Shown here in pieces: positions 5,955-12,569 of a stretch of 12,569 nt of DNA. A program made the position numbers and the translations under genes. Source of the DNA: RUG11551 sp045546875 (lineage in GTDB: Bacteria; Planctomycetota; Planctomycetia; Pirellulales; Thermoguttaceae); the NCBI GenBank assembly GCA_045546875.1, contig JAZQDP010000376.1, positions 1 to 12,569 of the forward strand, in the 5' to 3' direction. The stretch's first letter is position 1; the number at the start of each line of letters is the position of its first letter. Under the pieces are notes generated by a model that ran no database searches, was not told the DNA's origin, and worked only from the letters and a program-made list of their open reading frames with translations.

Positions 5955-7397
5955 TTATGAATTCATATTATTGCGCAATTCTTCCAATTTGTCAAGGAGG
6001 GAGGCAACGTCTTTGTAGTTAAAATCCATCCCAGCGAGGGATTTTAGGTATTTTTCTGCCAGATCGAGCTGTTTTAACCCTAAAGTAAGACGCCCTGCCT
6101 CGTAATATGCGCGTTTTTTGTTTTCGGCATCGCGGTCAGGAATGTTTTCGATAGCCTGGTCGTACGACGTGATTGCCATCTGATATTGTTTGATTGCCTG
6201 GAAACACATTCCCAGCTGAAGGCAGCAGACGCCCTTTCGACGCGGTTCGTTTTGAGCGGGCTGGAATTGCATAATGGCGTTATTGTAATCGCCATTGAGT
6301 TTGTATCGCAAGCCCAACTCGTATTTGAACGCCAGGTTGTTGGGGTATCGTTCGCAACGACCTTTCCAGACTTCCAGTTCTCGCGTGTTGAGGTCCATAC
6401 GCATCTTTTTCCATTCTTCGGACGCTTTGCCTTTGACTTTTTCGATGTCGATAAGTTTTTGACGCAGGTTACGGAGCGCAGAGTCTTCCAGCTTGTCGAG
6501 CAGATCGCGGTTTTCCGTTTCGCCGGTTTGTTTAACGGCGTCTGTAAGGACGGCTTCGGCTTTGTCGAACTGTTCCAGCGCGATGTAGTAATCTGCCAGA
6601 GCGATATATCTTGCCGCGTCCTTTGGACGGTCTTTGATTTTGTTTTTGAGGAATTCTTCCTGCGTCATTTGAACCTTTTCGCCGGAAGAGCTGGTCGTTT
6701 CGACCGTAGCGGCTTTTCGTTTATCTTCGTTATTGCGTCCGCCCACTTCATACATGTTTTTGGCGACGATAAGCTCGGTAATGTTTCGCGCTGCTTCTTC
6801 GTTGCCGTTGGGGAAACATTGTTCAATTCGGCGCCAGCAGGAAATCGCTTCGTTATAACGATGAAGAGATTTTAATACGTTCGCCAGGGATTTATTGACG
6901 CTGATGTCTTTTGAGTTGCCTTCCAAGGCGATTTTCATGTACGCCAGCGGGGTTTCGGTAAATCCAAGTTCGATGCACGTTTCCCAAAGAACGGTAAGCG
7001 ACTGAATGTCCCACGGGTTAATTTTTAACGCTTGCAAACCGCTTTCGATGGCTTTGGTGTAATCTTTGGCGGCAAAAGCTTTTTTAGCCGCCTTGCGCGG
7101 GGATCCAATCTTGAAAAAAGCCATCGGATCGCCCTTTTTGTTGTTGTTCCACTTTTTGCGAAGATTGTCCAGATAAGCCTGAACGTATGTCATGTTGCCC
7201 GGATCGTTAGCAACGCATTGAATCAACAGTTCGGAAGCGTAATCATACTTCTTTTGATTGGACTGGACTGTTGCGTGATCGAATAACTGCTCTAACCGAC
7301 GACGTTTGACATCGGACATGGCAGTTGCTTTTTCGGTTTCGGGAGTTGCCTCAGCGGCGTTTTGAACTTCTTCTGATTGTTTATTTGTTTCCGACAT
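5955..7397 (-). CDS. Tetratricopeptide-repeat protein
   Basis: TPRs are paired helices that build protein-binding scaffolds. This 480-residue protein has TPR-like units near residues 36-69, 100-133, 166-199, 262-295, 354-387 (FKYELGLRYKLNGDYNNAIM), 391-424 (CLQLGMCFQAIKQYQMAITS) and 429-462. A charged linker (218-250) and a helical segment (300-345) split the repeats into two blocks. No signal peptide or membrane helix is visible, so it is probably cytoplasmic. The first 27 residues are acidic, Gln/Glu-rich and low in complexity, so a later start at Met27 (MSDVKRRRLEQ) is possible; no Shine-Dalgarno decides. A near-consensus promoter lies 125-155 bases upstream. Long antisense frames over it are shadows. 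The partner and pathway are unknown; similar TPR proteins are common in planctomycetes, a general expectation rather than a search result. Confidence 0.88.
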   Translation of the reverse strand: MSETNKQSEEVQNAAEATPETEKATAMSDVKRRRLEQLFDHATVQSNQKKYDYASELLIQCVANDPGNMTYVQAYLDNLRKKWNNNKKGDPMAFFKIGSPRKAAKKAFAAKDYTKAIESGLQALKINPWDIQSLTVLWETCIELGFTETPLAYMKIALEGNSKDISVNKSLANVLKSLHRYNEAISCWRRIEQCFPNGNEEAARNITELIVAKNMYEVGGRNNEDKRKAATVETTSSSGEKVQMTQEEFLKNKIKDRPKDAARYIALADYYIALEQFDKAEAVLTDAVKQTGETENRDLLDKLEDSALRNLRQKLIDIEKVKGKASEEWKKMRMDLNTRELEVWKGRCERYPNNLAFKYELGLRYKLNGDYNNAIMQFQPAQNEPRRKGVCCLQLGMCFQAIKQYQMAITSYDQAIENIPDRDAENKKRAYYEAGRLTLGLKQLDLAEKYLKSLAGMDFNYKDVASLLDKLEELRNNMNS

Positions 7398-7522
7398 GGC
7401 TTTGTATAAATGGAGGAGTTAGAAATGAGCCGTGAGAGATTTTTAAAAAAAACTGTCAATTCTCAACACATAACTCGCAACGATATATTTACTCCAAGGT
7501 ACTTTATCTTTTCAATAAATCT

Positions 7523-7551
7523 ATTATAATATAAAATCATATTTTTGTCGA
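7523..7551 (-). promoter_or_regulatory. Near-consensus sigma-70 type promoter of the TPR gene
   Basis: On the minus strand TCGACA (7551 to 7546, 5 of 6 matches to TTGACA) and a perfect TATAAT (7528 to 7523) are exactly 17 bp apart. Initiation near 7516 gives a leader of about 118 bases before the ATG at 7397. This is the best promoter match I found in the window. Confidence 0.6.
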
Positions 7552-7621
7552 GAACCCCCTATAGGAAAAAGGTTCTTTGTTTTTATGAGTTTTTTCGGAA
7601 TTTTTTCTACTAAAACTTAAA

Positions 7622-8395
7622 TTGAGCAATTTGTCTGATACGCGCGTTTTAATAACTCGTCCTGAAGGGCAGGCGGGAACGCTTAAAGACCTGTTGGAGA
7701 GCCGCGGCGCGACGGTTGAAATTCAGCCTGCGATAGCGATTTTACCCCCGGATTCGTGGGACGATGCGGACGAAGCGATTGAACGGCTGAACGAATATTT
7801 ATACGTTGTTTTTTCCAGCGTCAACGGCGTAACGATGTTTCTGAACCGCTTGACCGCTTTGGGTCGCGGCGTTGACGAATTAAATCGTTGTACGGTTGCG
7901 GCAGTCGGTTCGACAACGGCAAAGGAATTAGAACAGCGCGGGGTTGACGTTAAACTTGTTCCGGAGGAATTTCGGGCGGAAAACCTTGCCAGCGCGATTT
8001 GCGACGATTTGTCCAGCCGAGGTCAAGCGCAGCGCGAAGCAGCCAAAGCGTTGCTGTTGCGTGCCAGCCGAGGGCGAGATATTCTTCAAAAACAGTTGGA
8101 AAGCGCCGGCGTAAAAACGACTCAAGTTATTGTGTATAAAAGTGAAGACGTTCTTTCTCCCAAGCCGGAAATTGCGGAAAAACTCAAGTCGGGAGCTATT
8201 GATTTTGTCGCTTTAACCAGTTCTGCAATTGCTCAATCGACCATAAATATGTTTGGCGATTTGCTGCGAAATACAAAAATCGTTTGTATCAGCCCCATTA
8301 CCGCTCAAACGGTTGAAAAAAACGGGTTTTCCGTCGATGCAGTTGCCGAACCCTATACGATGGAAGGGCTGGTCGAGGCGATAATCAAGCAGTAG
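7622..8395 (+). CDS. hemD: Uroporphyrinogen-III synthase
   Basis: HemD closes linear hydroxymethylbilane to uroporphyrinogen III, inverting ring D, on the route to haem, sirohaem and corrinoids. The sequence is poorly conserved in this family, but the two-lobed pattern is clear: RVLITRPEGQA (8-18), VFSSVNGV (63-70), VAAVGSTTAKEL (92-103), LLRASRGRDIL (145-155), ALTSSAIAQS (197-206), CISPITAQTVEKNGF (222-236) and the closing PYTMEGLVEAI (244-254). The 257-residue length is typical. The start is unusual: the nearest upstream in-frame stop is TGA at 7586, no ATG or GTG precedes the conserved strand, and TTG at 7622 (or 7631) is the only choice. No ribosome site is visible. A 12-codon frame ends one base before this TTG. 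No other haem gene is adjacent. The stop codon lies inside an inverted repeat. Confidence 0.88.
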   Translation: MSNLSDTRVLITRPEGQAGTLKDLLESRGATVEIQPAIAILPPDSWDDADEAIERLNEYLYVVFSSVNGVTMFLNRLTALGRGVDELNRCTVAAVGSTTAKELEQRGVDVKLVPEEFRAENLASAICDDLSSRGQAQREAAKALLLRASRGRDILQKQLESAGVKTTQVIVYKSEDVLSPKPEIAEKLKSGAIDFVALTSSAIAQSTINMFGDLLRNTKIVCISPITAQTVEKNGFSVDAVAEPYTMEGLVEAIIKQ

Positions 8396-8437
8396 GAAAG
8401 AGCAGAGATTATAGCGCTACAGTCTCTTGCCTACTGC
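8389..8437. repeat. Inverted repeat spanning the hemD stop codon
   Basis: GCAGTAGGAAAGAG (8389-8402) and CTCTTGCCTACTGC (8424-8437) are reverse complements with one mismatch in 14, around a 21-base loop. The left arm contains the hemD TAG. The arms are TAGGCAG-type heptamer sequence in opposite orientation. Lying between convergent genes, it could end both transcripts, but no T-tract follows on either strand. Confidence 0.7.
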
Positions 8438-8449
8438 CAACGGCCTAAA

Positions 8450-8635
8450 CTATTTATCCTGTTCTCGATAAGTCAACCAACCCAAGACGCCGATCGTTAA
8501 TGAAGCCACAGCCATAACGATGTCAAAAACGATGTTGGCGCGAGAAAAGGGAATGGCGCAACTGAGGTCTAATACAAATACGATTAAAATTAACAGGCTT
8601 ATTATAACGCCAGCTAAACAAAGATTTTTTGCCAT
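8450..8635 (-). CDS. Small two-helix inner-membrane protein of unknown function
   Basis: The 61 residues starting MAKNLCLAG contain two hydrophobic helices, about 5-24 and 34-54, joined by a short polar turn (SCAIPFSRA), and end in a charged tail TYREQDK. The frame extends 12 codons further up to an ATG at 8671 (MRLFPYVIPINI), but that extra segment looks unlike a conserved N-terminus, so I prefer the inner ATG. Neither start has a Shine-Dalgarno sequence. Proteins of this size and pattern are frequent in planctomycete genomes as conserved hypotheticals, from memory and not searched. It is convergent with hemD and divergent from coaD, and both flanks carry inverted repeats. Confidence 0.6.
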   Translation of the reverse strand: MAKNLCLAGVIISLLILIVFVLDLSCAIPFSRANIVFDIVMAVASLTIGVLGWLTYREQDK

Positions 8636-8673
8636 GATGTTTATTGGTATAACGTAAGGAAAAAGTCTCATCT

Positions 8674-8778
8674 ATTAGTTGCAAGCTGCGATGGGGCAAA
8701 AGTCGGCTTTTATAATCCCTCTTGCTTTCGCGAGTTCCAGCAAACTACAGTCTGCTGCCTTTGCCTGCTTGCACTAAT
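8674..8778. repeat. 105-bp segment bounded by short inverted repeats
   Basis: ATTAGTTGCAAGC (8674-8686) and GCTTGCACTAAT (8767-8778) are reverse complements except for one missing base. The interior shows degenerate CTGCCT and TGCCTGC units (8752-8768) like the TAGGCAG heptamer in reverse, and a TATAAT at 8711-8716. The segment lies between the divergent small membrane protein gene and coaD. It may be a tiny mobile-type element or a long hairpin. Confidence 0.5.
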
Positions 8779-8898
8779 AACCATTTTGACGGTGTTTTTT
8801 TCTACTCGTCCTTTTATAAATTTCTAAATATATTATAATAATATTTTTACGGAATTCCAGAGGGAAAGGCGAAATAAAAATAAAATTTGGAGAGAAAA

Positions 8899-9429
8899 AT
8901 GACGCATCCGATAATAAAAGCGGTATATCCGGGTTCATTTGACCCAATTACCCTGGGGCATTTAGACATCATCAAGCGAGCGTCTCGCCTGTTCGATCGT
9001 TTAATTATAGGCATCGGCGACAATGCCGAGAAAACGTGTCTGTTTACTCCCGAAGAGCGCAAAGAGTTAATTCTCGAATCGACAGGCAAGATTACCAACG
9101 TGGAAATTAAGATTTTTCACGGTTTGGCGGTTGACTTTGTCCGCGATTGCGGCGCCAACATTATGATCCGGGGCGTCCGACCGATTACCGACATTCCCGC
9201 GGAATTAACCATGATGATGGCAAACCGACGTCTTTCCCCTGACGTGGAAACGCTGATGATGATTGCCGACGGCGAACTGGCGCACGTTTCCAGCTCGCTG
9301 ATTAAACAAATTGCCCACTTGGCGCGAAATGAAGAATTAAAACGGTTCTTGCCGATGTGCGTCGTCAAAGCGGTGCGAGAGAAAATCCCTTTGCAGGGAG
9401 AGACTTTGTCGATAAAAGCCACAAAATGA
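8899..9429 (+). CDS. coaD: Phosphopantetheine adenylyltransferase
   Basis: CoaD joins ATP and 4'-phosphopantetheine to dephospho-CoA, the penultimate step of coenzyme A synthesis, in the cytoplasm. The nucleotidyltransferase motif YPGSFDPITLGH (10-21) ends in catalytic H21. Lys45 and the RGVR motif (91-94) match the substrate-binding positions of the family, and HVSSSLIKQIA (129-139) is the closing SS(S/T)-x-x-(K/R) motif. At 176 residues it is slightly longer than the usual 157-170, by a polar C-terminal tail. The frame extends four codons to a TTG at 8887, but GGAG (8889-8892), six bases before ATG 8899, fixes the start. A TATAAT lies at 8834-8839 without a good -35 box. The 236-bp gap to ffh suggests separate transcription. 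Confidence 0.95.
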   Translation: MTHPIIKAVYPGSFDPITLGHLDIIKRASRLFDRLIIGIGDNAEKTCLFTPEERKELILESTGKITNVEIKIFHGLAVDFVRDCGANIMIRGVRPITDIPAELTMMMANRRLSPDVETLMMIADGELAHVSSSLIKQIAHLARNEELKRFLPMCVVKAVREKIPLQGETLSIKATK

Positions 9430-9665
9430 CGGCGGATATTGTCCTCGTTCCAAACTGACTTTCCTCGGTTTGTCTTTAGCGGACGGCGTAACTTATGCCC
9501 GCGGGGTTGATCTCGCGGTTTGCCGGATTTGTTCGTTTCGTTGTCGCTGTTCAATCCAACGTCCGCGCCCCCTTTTCAAAATTATAGTTTTTTATATATT
9601 ATATTAAATAGACGATTTTTTTGTTTTCGTTTTTTGTCTAACCCTTTTTTTACACAGACATAGCC
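9430..9665. other. coaD-ffh intergenic region
   Basis: These 236 bases carry no gene. The first 140 are GC-rich and contain CGCGGG/CTCGCG as a short hairpin (9500-9517) and a 7-bp inverted repeat GCGGACG (9479-9485) with CGTCCGC (9560-9566). The last 95 are very AT-rich with several TATATT-like boxes, likely the ffh promoter zone, but I cannot choose one. No T-tailed terminator for coaD is seen. Confidence 0.4.
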
Positions 9666-11138
9666 ATGTTTGAATCCTTACAAAATAAACTCAGCGAAGC
9701 GTTTCGACACCTTTCTGGCAAAGCGGTTTTAACCGAATCCAACATGAAAGAAGGGTTGACGATGATTCAAAACGCCCTTCTTGAAGCGGACGCAGGATAC
9801 GAAGCGGTTAAGGCGTTTATGTCTCGCGTTCAGGAAAAGGCGTTGGGCGAAAAGGTTCTCAAAAGTCTGCGACCGTCAGATCAGCTGGTGAAAATCGTTC
9901 ACGAAGAACTTATCCAGTTTATGGGGCCGGTAGACAACGACCTCCATCTGAAACGTTCGGGCGTATCGGTAATTATGATGTGCGGTCTGCAGGGGTCAGG
10001 TAAAACGACAACGACCGGTAAACTGGCGCGCATGCTTAAAATTCGGGGTCGCAAACCGATGCTGGTTGCCGCTGACCTTCAGCGTCCCGCCGCTGTTCGA
10101 CAGCTTCAGGTTTTGGGCGAACAGCTTGGCATTCCCGTCTATGCGGAAGAGGGAGAACAGAACCCGGTTAAAGTCTGTAACGACGCGGTTAAAGAAGCGG
10201 TGAAGTCCGAATGCGACGTACTCATCCTCGATACCGCCGGGCGTCTTCACATTGATGAAGCGCTCATGGACGAGTTGAAAAAGATTGAATCGCAGTGCAA
10301 CCCGGATCAGGTTTATCTGGTCGTGGACGCCATGACCGGTCAAGACGCAGTCGTCAGCGCCAAGGCGTTTAACGACGCGTTGGCTCTCAACGGGGTTATT
10401 CTAACCAAGTTGGACGGCGACGCCCGCGGCGGCGCGGCGTTGTCGATGAGGCACATTTCCGGCGCGCCAATTAAGTTTATGGGCGTCGGAGAACAGATGG
10501 ACGCTCTGGAAGAATTCCATCCGGATCGTATGGCAGGGCGAATTCTCGGCATGGGCGACATCCTCACGCTGGTCGAAACGGCTCAGCGCGAATTTGACCA
10601 GGAAGAACTTCGCAAGCAGGAAGAGCGCATGAAAAAGGGCGAGTTCACCTTCGACGACTTCCGCAGAATGATGAACCAAACCCGCCGACTCGGTCCGCTG
10701 GGCAAGATTTTGGGGATGATTCCCGGCATGGGCGCCATCAAACAGATGATGGATATGGACGTTGCAGAAAACGAGATGAAAAAGCTCGGCGGAATTATCG
10801 ACTCCATGACAAAAAAAGAACGTTCCAATCCGGATCTTATCGATAACAGCCGCAAAAAGCGTATTGCTGCCGGCGCCGGCGTGGGTGTAAACGAAGTCAG
10901 CGAAATCTGCAAACAGTTTGGCGCGATGGCGTCTATTATGAAAAAGATGTCCGGCTTGGGCATGGGCGGCAAAATGCAGGCGATGCAGGAACTCACCCGG
11001 CAGATGACAACCAATCCCCAGGCGCGGCTGGCTAAACAAAAGGGAAGCACTGGAAAACGACTCACCCCGGCTGAACGCGCAAAGCAAAGAAAAGAACTCG
11101 AAAAAGAACTCAAGCGAAAGAGAAAAGCCGATAAATGA
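9666..11138 (+). CDS. ffh: Signal recognition particle protein Ffh (SRP54), GTPase
   Basis: Ffh with 4.5S RNA binds signal sequences emerging from the ribosome and, with FtsY, delivers them to the membrane translocon. Domains follow the family order: N helical bundle (1-90); G domain (about 98-300) with P-loop GLQGSGKTTTT (107-117), DLQRPAA (137-143), DTAGRLH (189-195) and TKLDG (247-251); and a methionine-rich M domain (about 325-440) with IPGMGAIKQMM (352-362) and the RNA-binding stretch LIDNSRKKRIAAGAG (391-405). A very basic tail (RAKQRKELEKELKRKRK) extends it to 490 residues, longer than the roughly 450 of E. coli. The start is set by the conserved MFESL opening; no Shine-Dalgarno is visible. 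No 4.5S RNA gene is in the window. ymdB follows after 59 bases. Confidence 0.97.
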   Translation: MFESLQNKLSEAFRHLSGKAVLTESNMKEGLTMIQNALLEADAGYEAVKAFMSRVQEKALGEKVLKSLRPSDQLVKIVHEELIQFMGPVDNDLHLKRSGVSVIMMCGLQGSGKTTTTGKLARMLKIRGRKPMLVAADLQRPAAVRQLQVLGEQLGIPVYAEEGEQNPVKVCNDAVKEAVKSECDVLILDTAGRLHIDEALMDELKKIESQCNPDQVYLVVDAMTGQDAVVSAKAFNDALALNGVILTKLDGDARGGAALSMRHISGAPIKFMGVGEQMDALEEFHPDRMAGRILGMGDILTLVETAQREFDQEELRKQEERMKKGEFTFDDFRRMMNQTRRLGPLGKILGMIPGMGAIKQMMDMDVAENEMKKLGGIIDSMTKKERSNPDLIDNSRKKRIAAGAGVGVNEVSEICKQFGAMASIMKKMSGLGMGGKMQAMQELTRQMTTNPQARLAKQKGSTGKRLTPAERAKQRKELEKELKRKRKADK

Positions 11139-11197
11139 TCAGGCTTCTTCGGTTCATACCTTGCCGGAAGAACCACAAATGAAAGATACATTCTGTT

Positions 11198-12062
<865 letters not shown>

Positions 12063-12073
12063 TGCGAGAAAAT

Positions 12074-12137
12074 GAAAGACGGTAATGAAGTTCGCGAAGC
12101 GAACGGAATTACGCATTCGCCGTTAGGCGAACGATGG
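12074..12137 (+). repeat. Palindromic intergenic repeat, copy C
   Basis: The first half, from GAAAGACGGTAATGAAGTTC, matches copies A and B. Nested stems are perfect: GTAAT (12082-12086) with ATTAC (12108-12112), and GTTCGC (12090-12095) with GCGAAC (12099-12104) around GAA. The second half has diverged into its own hairpin, TTCGCC-GTTA-GGCGAA (12116-12131). It follows the heptamer array directly. Confidence 0.7.
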
Positions 12138-12160
12138 GAAAACAAGAGATTTTAAAAATA

Positions 12161-12268
12161 AAAAAAAGAGGTCTCTTTAGAACGGATGCCGACTACTGCG
12201 ACATCGAATCAGACCGTAGGGCAAAAACAGTCTGAAACAAAATACGTTCCTGAAACCTCTCTTTTTTT
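12161..12268. terminator. Long imperfect hairpin bounded by A7 and T7, probable terminator of ymdB
   Basis: A7-GAGGT (12161-12172) faces ACCTC followed by TC and T7 (12255-12268). Inside them GAACG and CGTTC pair, and TCAGAC (12209-12214) pairs with GTCTGA (12230-12235) in the apical part. The A-tract on the left and T-tract on the right could end transcripts in both directions. At about 108 bases it is larger than a simple terminator, so a small structured RNA is an alternative. Confidence 0.45.
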
Positions 12269-12569
12269 GATTCGTTTAGAACCATGAAAGTAAAAACTAT
12301 CGACAGAGGGCAAAATGTGATAATTTCTGCCCTTAATATAGTGCAAAACCGGCGCCAAAGTTCAAAAAATTTTTTATGAAAATTGTAAACTCTTATAAAA
12401 TAAGGGTTTAAGAAAAATAAAAAATTTTCGAGATTAAAAAATTGCCCTTTTTGCCTTGCCCAATCCTGCGGATGATGTACTATTTTCGCACATGTATCAA
12501 AATAATACACCTAACAAGTAGTAGAAAGTAATTTATTGAGGCGCTTGCGTCAATTCCGAATTCCGCATT
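12269..12569. other. AT-rich non-coding end of the window
   Basis: No gene is supported on either strand. The stretch has long A and T runs and one good hairpin, AGGGCA (12307-12312) with TGCCCT (12328-12333), reinforced by AAAT/ATTT inside. It may be the upstream region of a gene beyond the right edge. Confidence 0.4.

Noticed and set aside
6186..6875. 229-codon plus-strand frame opposite the TPR gene
   Set aside because: Antisense shadow: Phe/Val-rich product from the complement of a Lys/Glu-rich gene, with no supporting start signal.
9479..9566. An 88-base segment with a 7-bp closing stem (GCGGACG/CGTCCGC) and a GTTCAATCC motif resembling a class II tRNA
   Set aside because: T8 is missing, the T-arm does not pair next to the acceptor stem, and no D-loop GG or proper 7-base anticodon loop can be placed.
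10401..11087. 228-codon minus-strand frame opposite ffh
   Set aside because: Antisense shadow of an unmistakable ffh gene; composition rich in His, Phe and Ala as expected for such shadows.
12193..12510. Minus-strand frame of 105 codons at the right end
   Set aside because: GTG start, no ribosome site, composition driven by A/T runs, and it runs into the A7...T7 hairpin; no recognisable protein character.

Overview
The window looks like chromosomal core sequence from a bacterium of the Planctomycetota or a close PVC relative. The reasons are a PEP-CTERM surface protein with autotransporter-type beta-strand repeats, a large TPR protein, a small two-helix membrane protein of planctomycete type, a YmdB-like phosphoesterase, and scarce Shine-Dalgarno sequences before housekeeping genes. 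The phylum is an inference from protein style, not a search result. There is no transposase, integrase, phage gene, CRISPR array, rRNA or convincing tRNA.

Layout from left to right. The 3' part of a large PEP-CTERM/PATR exported protein runs off the left edge (to 2285), followed by heptamer repeats, a strong terminator, a palindromic repeat and a second terminator. A small acidic coiled-coil protein lies on the minus strand (2645-2833). A gene-free stretch (2834-3317) holds three consecutive GC-rich hairpins and an inverted copy of the palindromic repeat. It leads into a rhomboid protease fused to Sel1 repeats (3318-5264). A bidirectional terminator separates this gene from convergent rpsT (5497-5772, minus), with a TPR protein upstream on the same strand (5955-7397, minus). 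A divergent promoter region follows, then hemD (7622-8395), a small membrane protein (8450-8635, minus), coaD (8899-9429), ffh (9666-11138) and a ymdB-like gene (11198-12025). The last 540 bases are non-coding and contain heptamer repeats, a third palindromic repeat copy and a long A7...T7-bounded hairpin.

The genes mix core functions: ribosome small subunit (rpsT), haem/tetrapyrrole synthesis (hemD), coenzyme A synthesis (coaD), membrane protein targeting (ffh) and a predicted phosphodiesterase (ymdB). Two envelope proteins (PEP-CTERM protein, rhomboid) accompany them. Only ffh-ymdB (59 bp gap) looks like a possible operon; most others are single units with their own signals.

The most distinctive signal is between the genes. 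Three families of 7-bp tandem repeats (TAGGCAG, ATTAGCG, GTTAGTG/GGTTAGT) occupy several gaps. In three cases a TAGGCAG-type repeat overlaps or abuts a stop codon, and any array of three or more such units places TAG in all three forward frames. A separate 71-72 bp palindromic element is present in three copies, one inverted, with one compensatory base-pair change in its outer stem.
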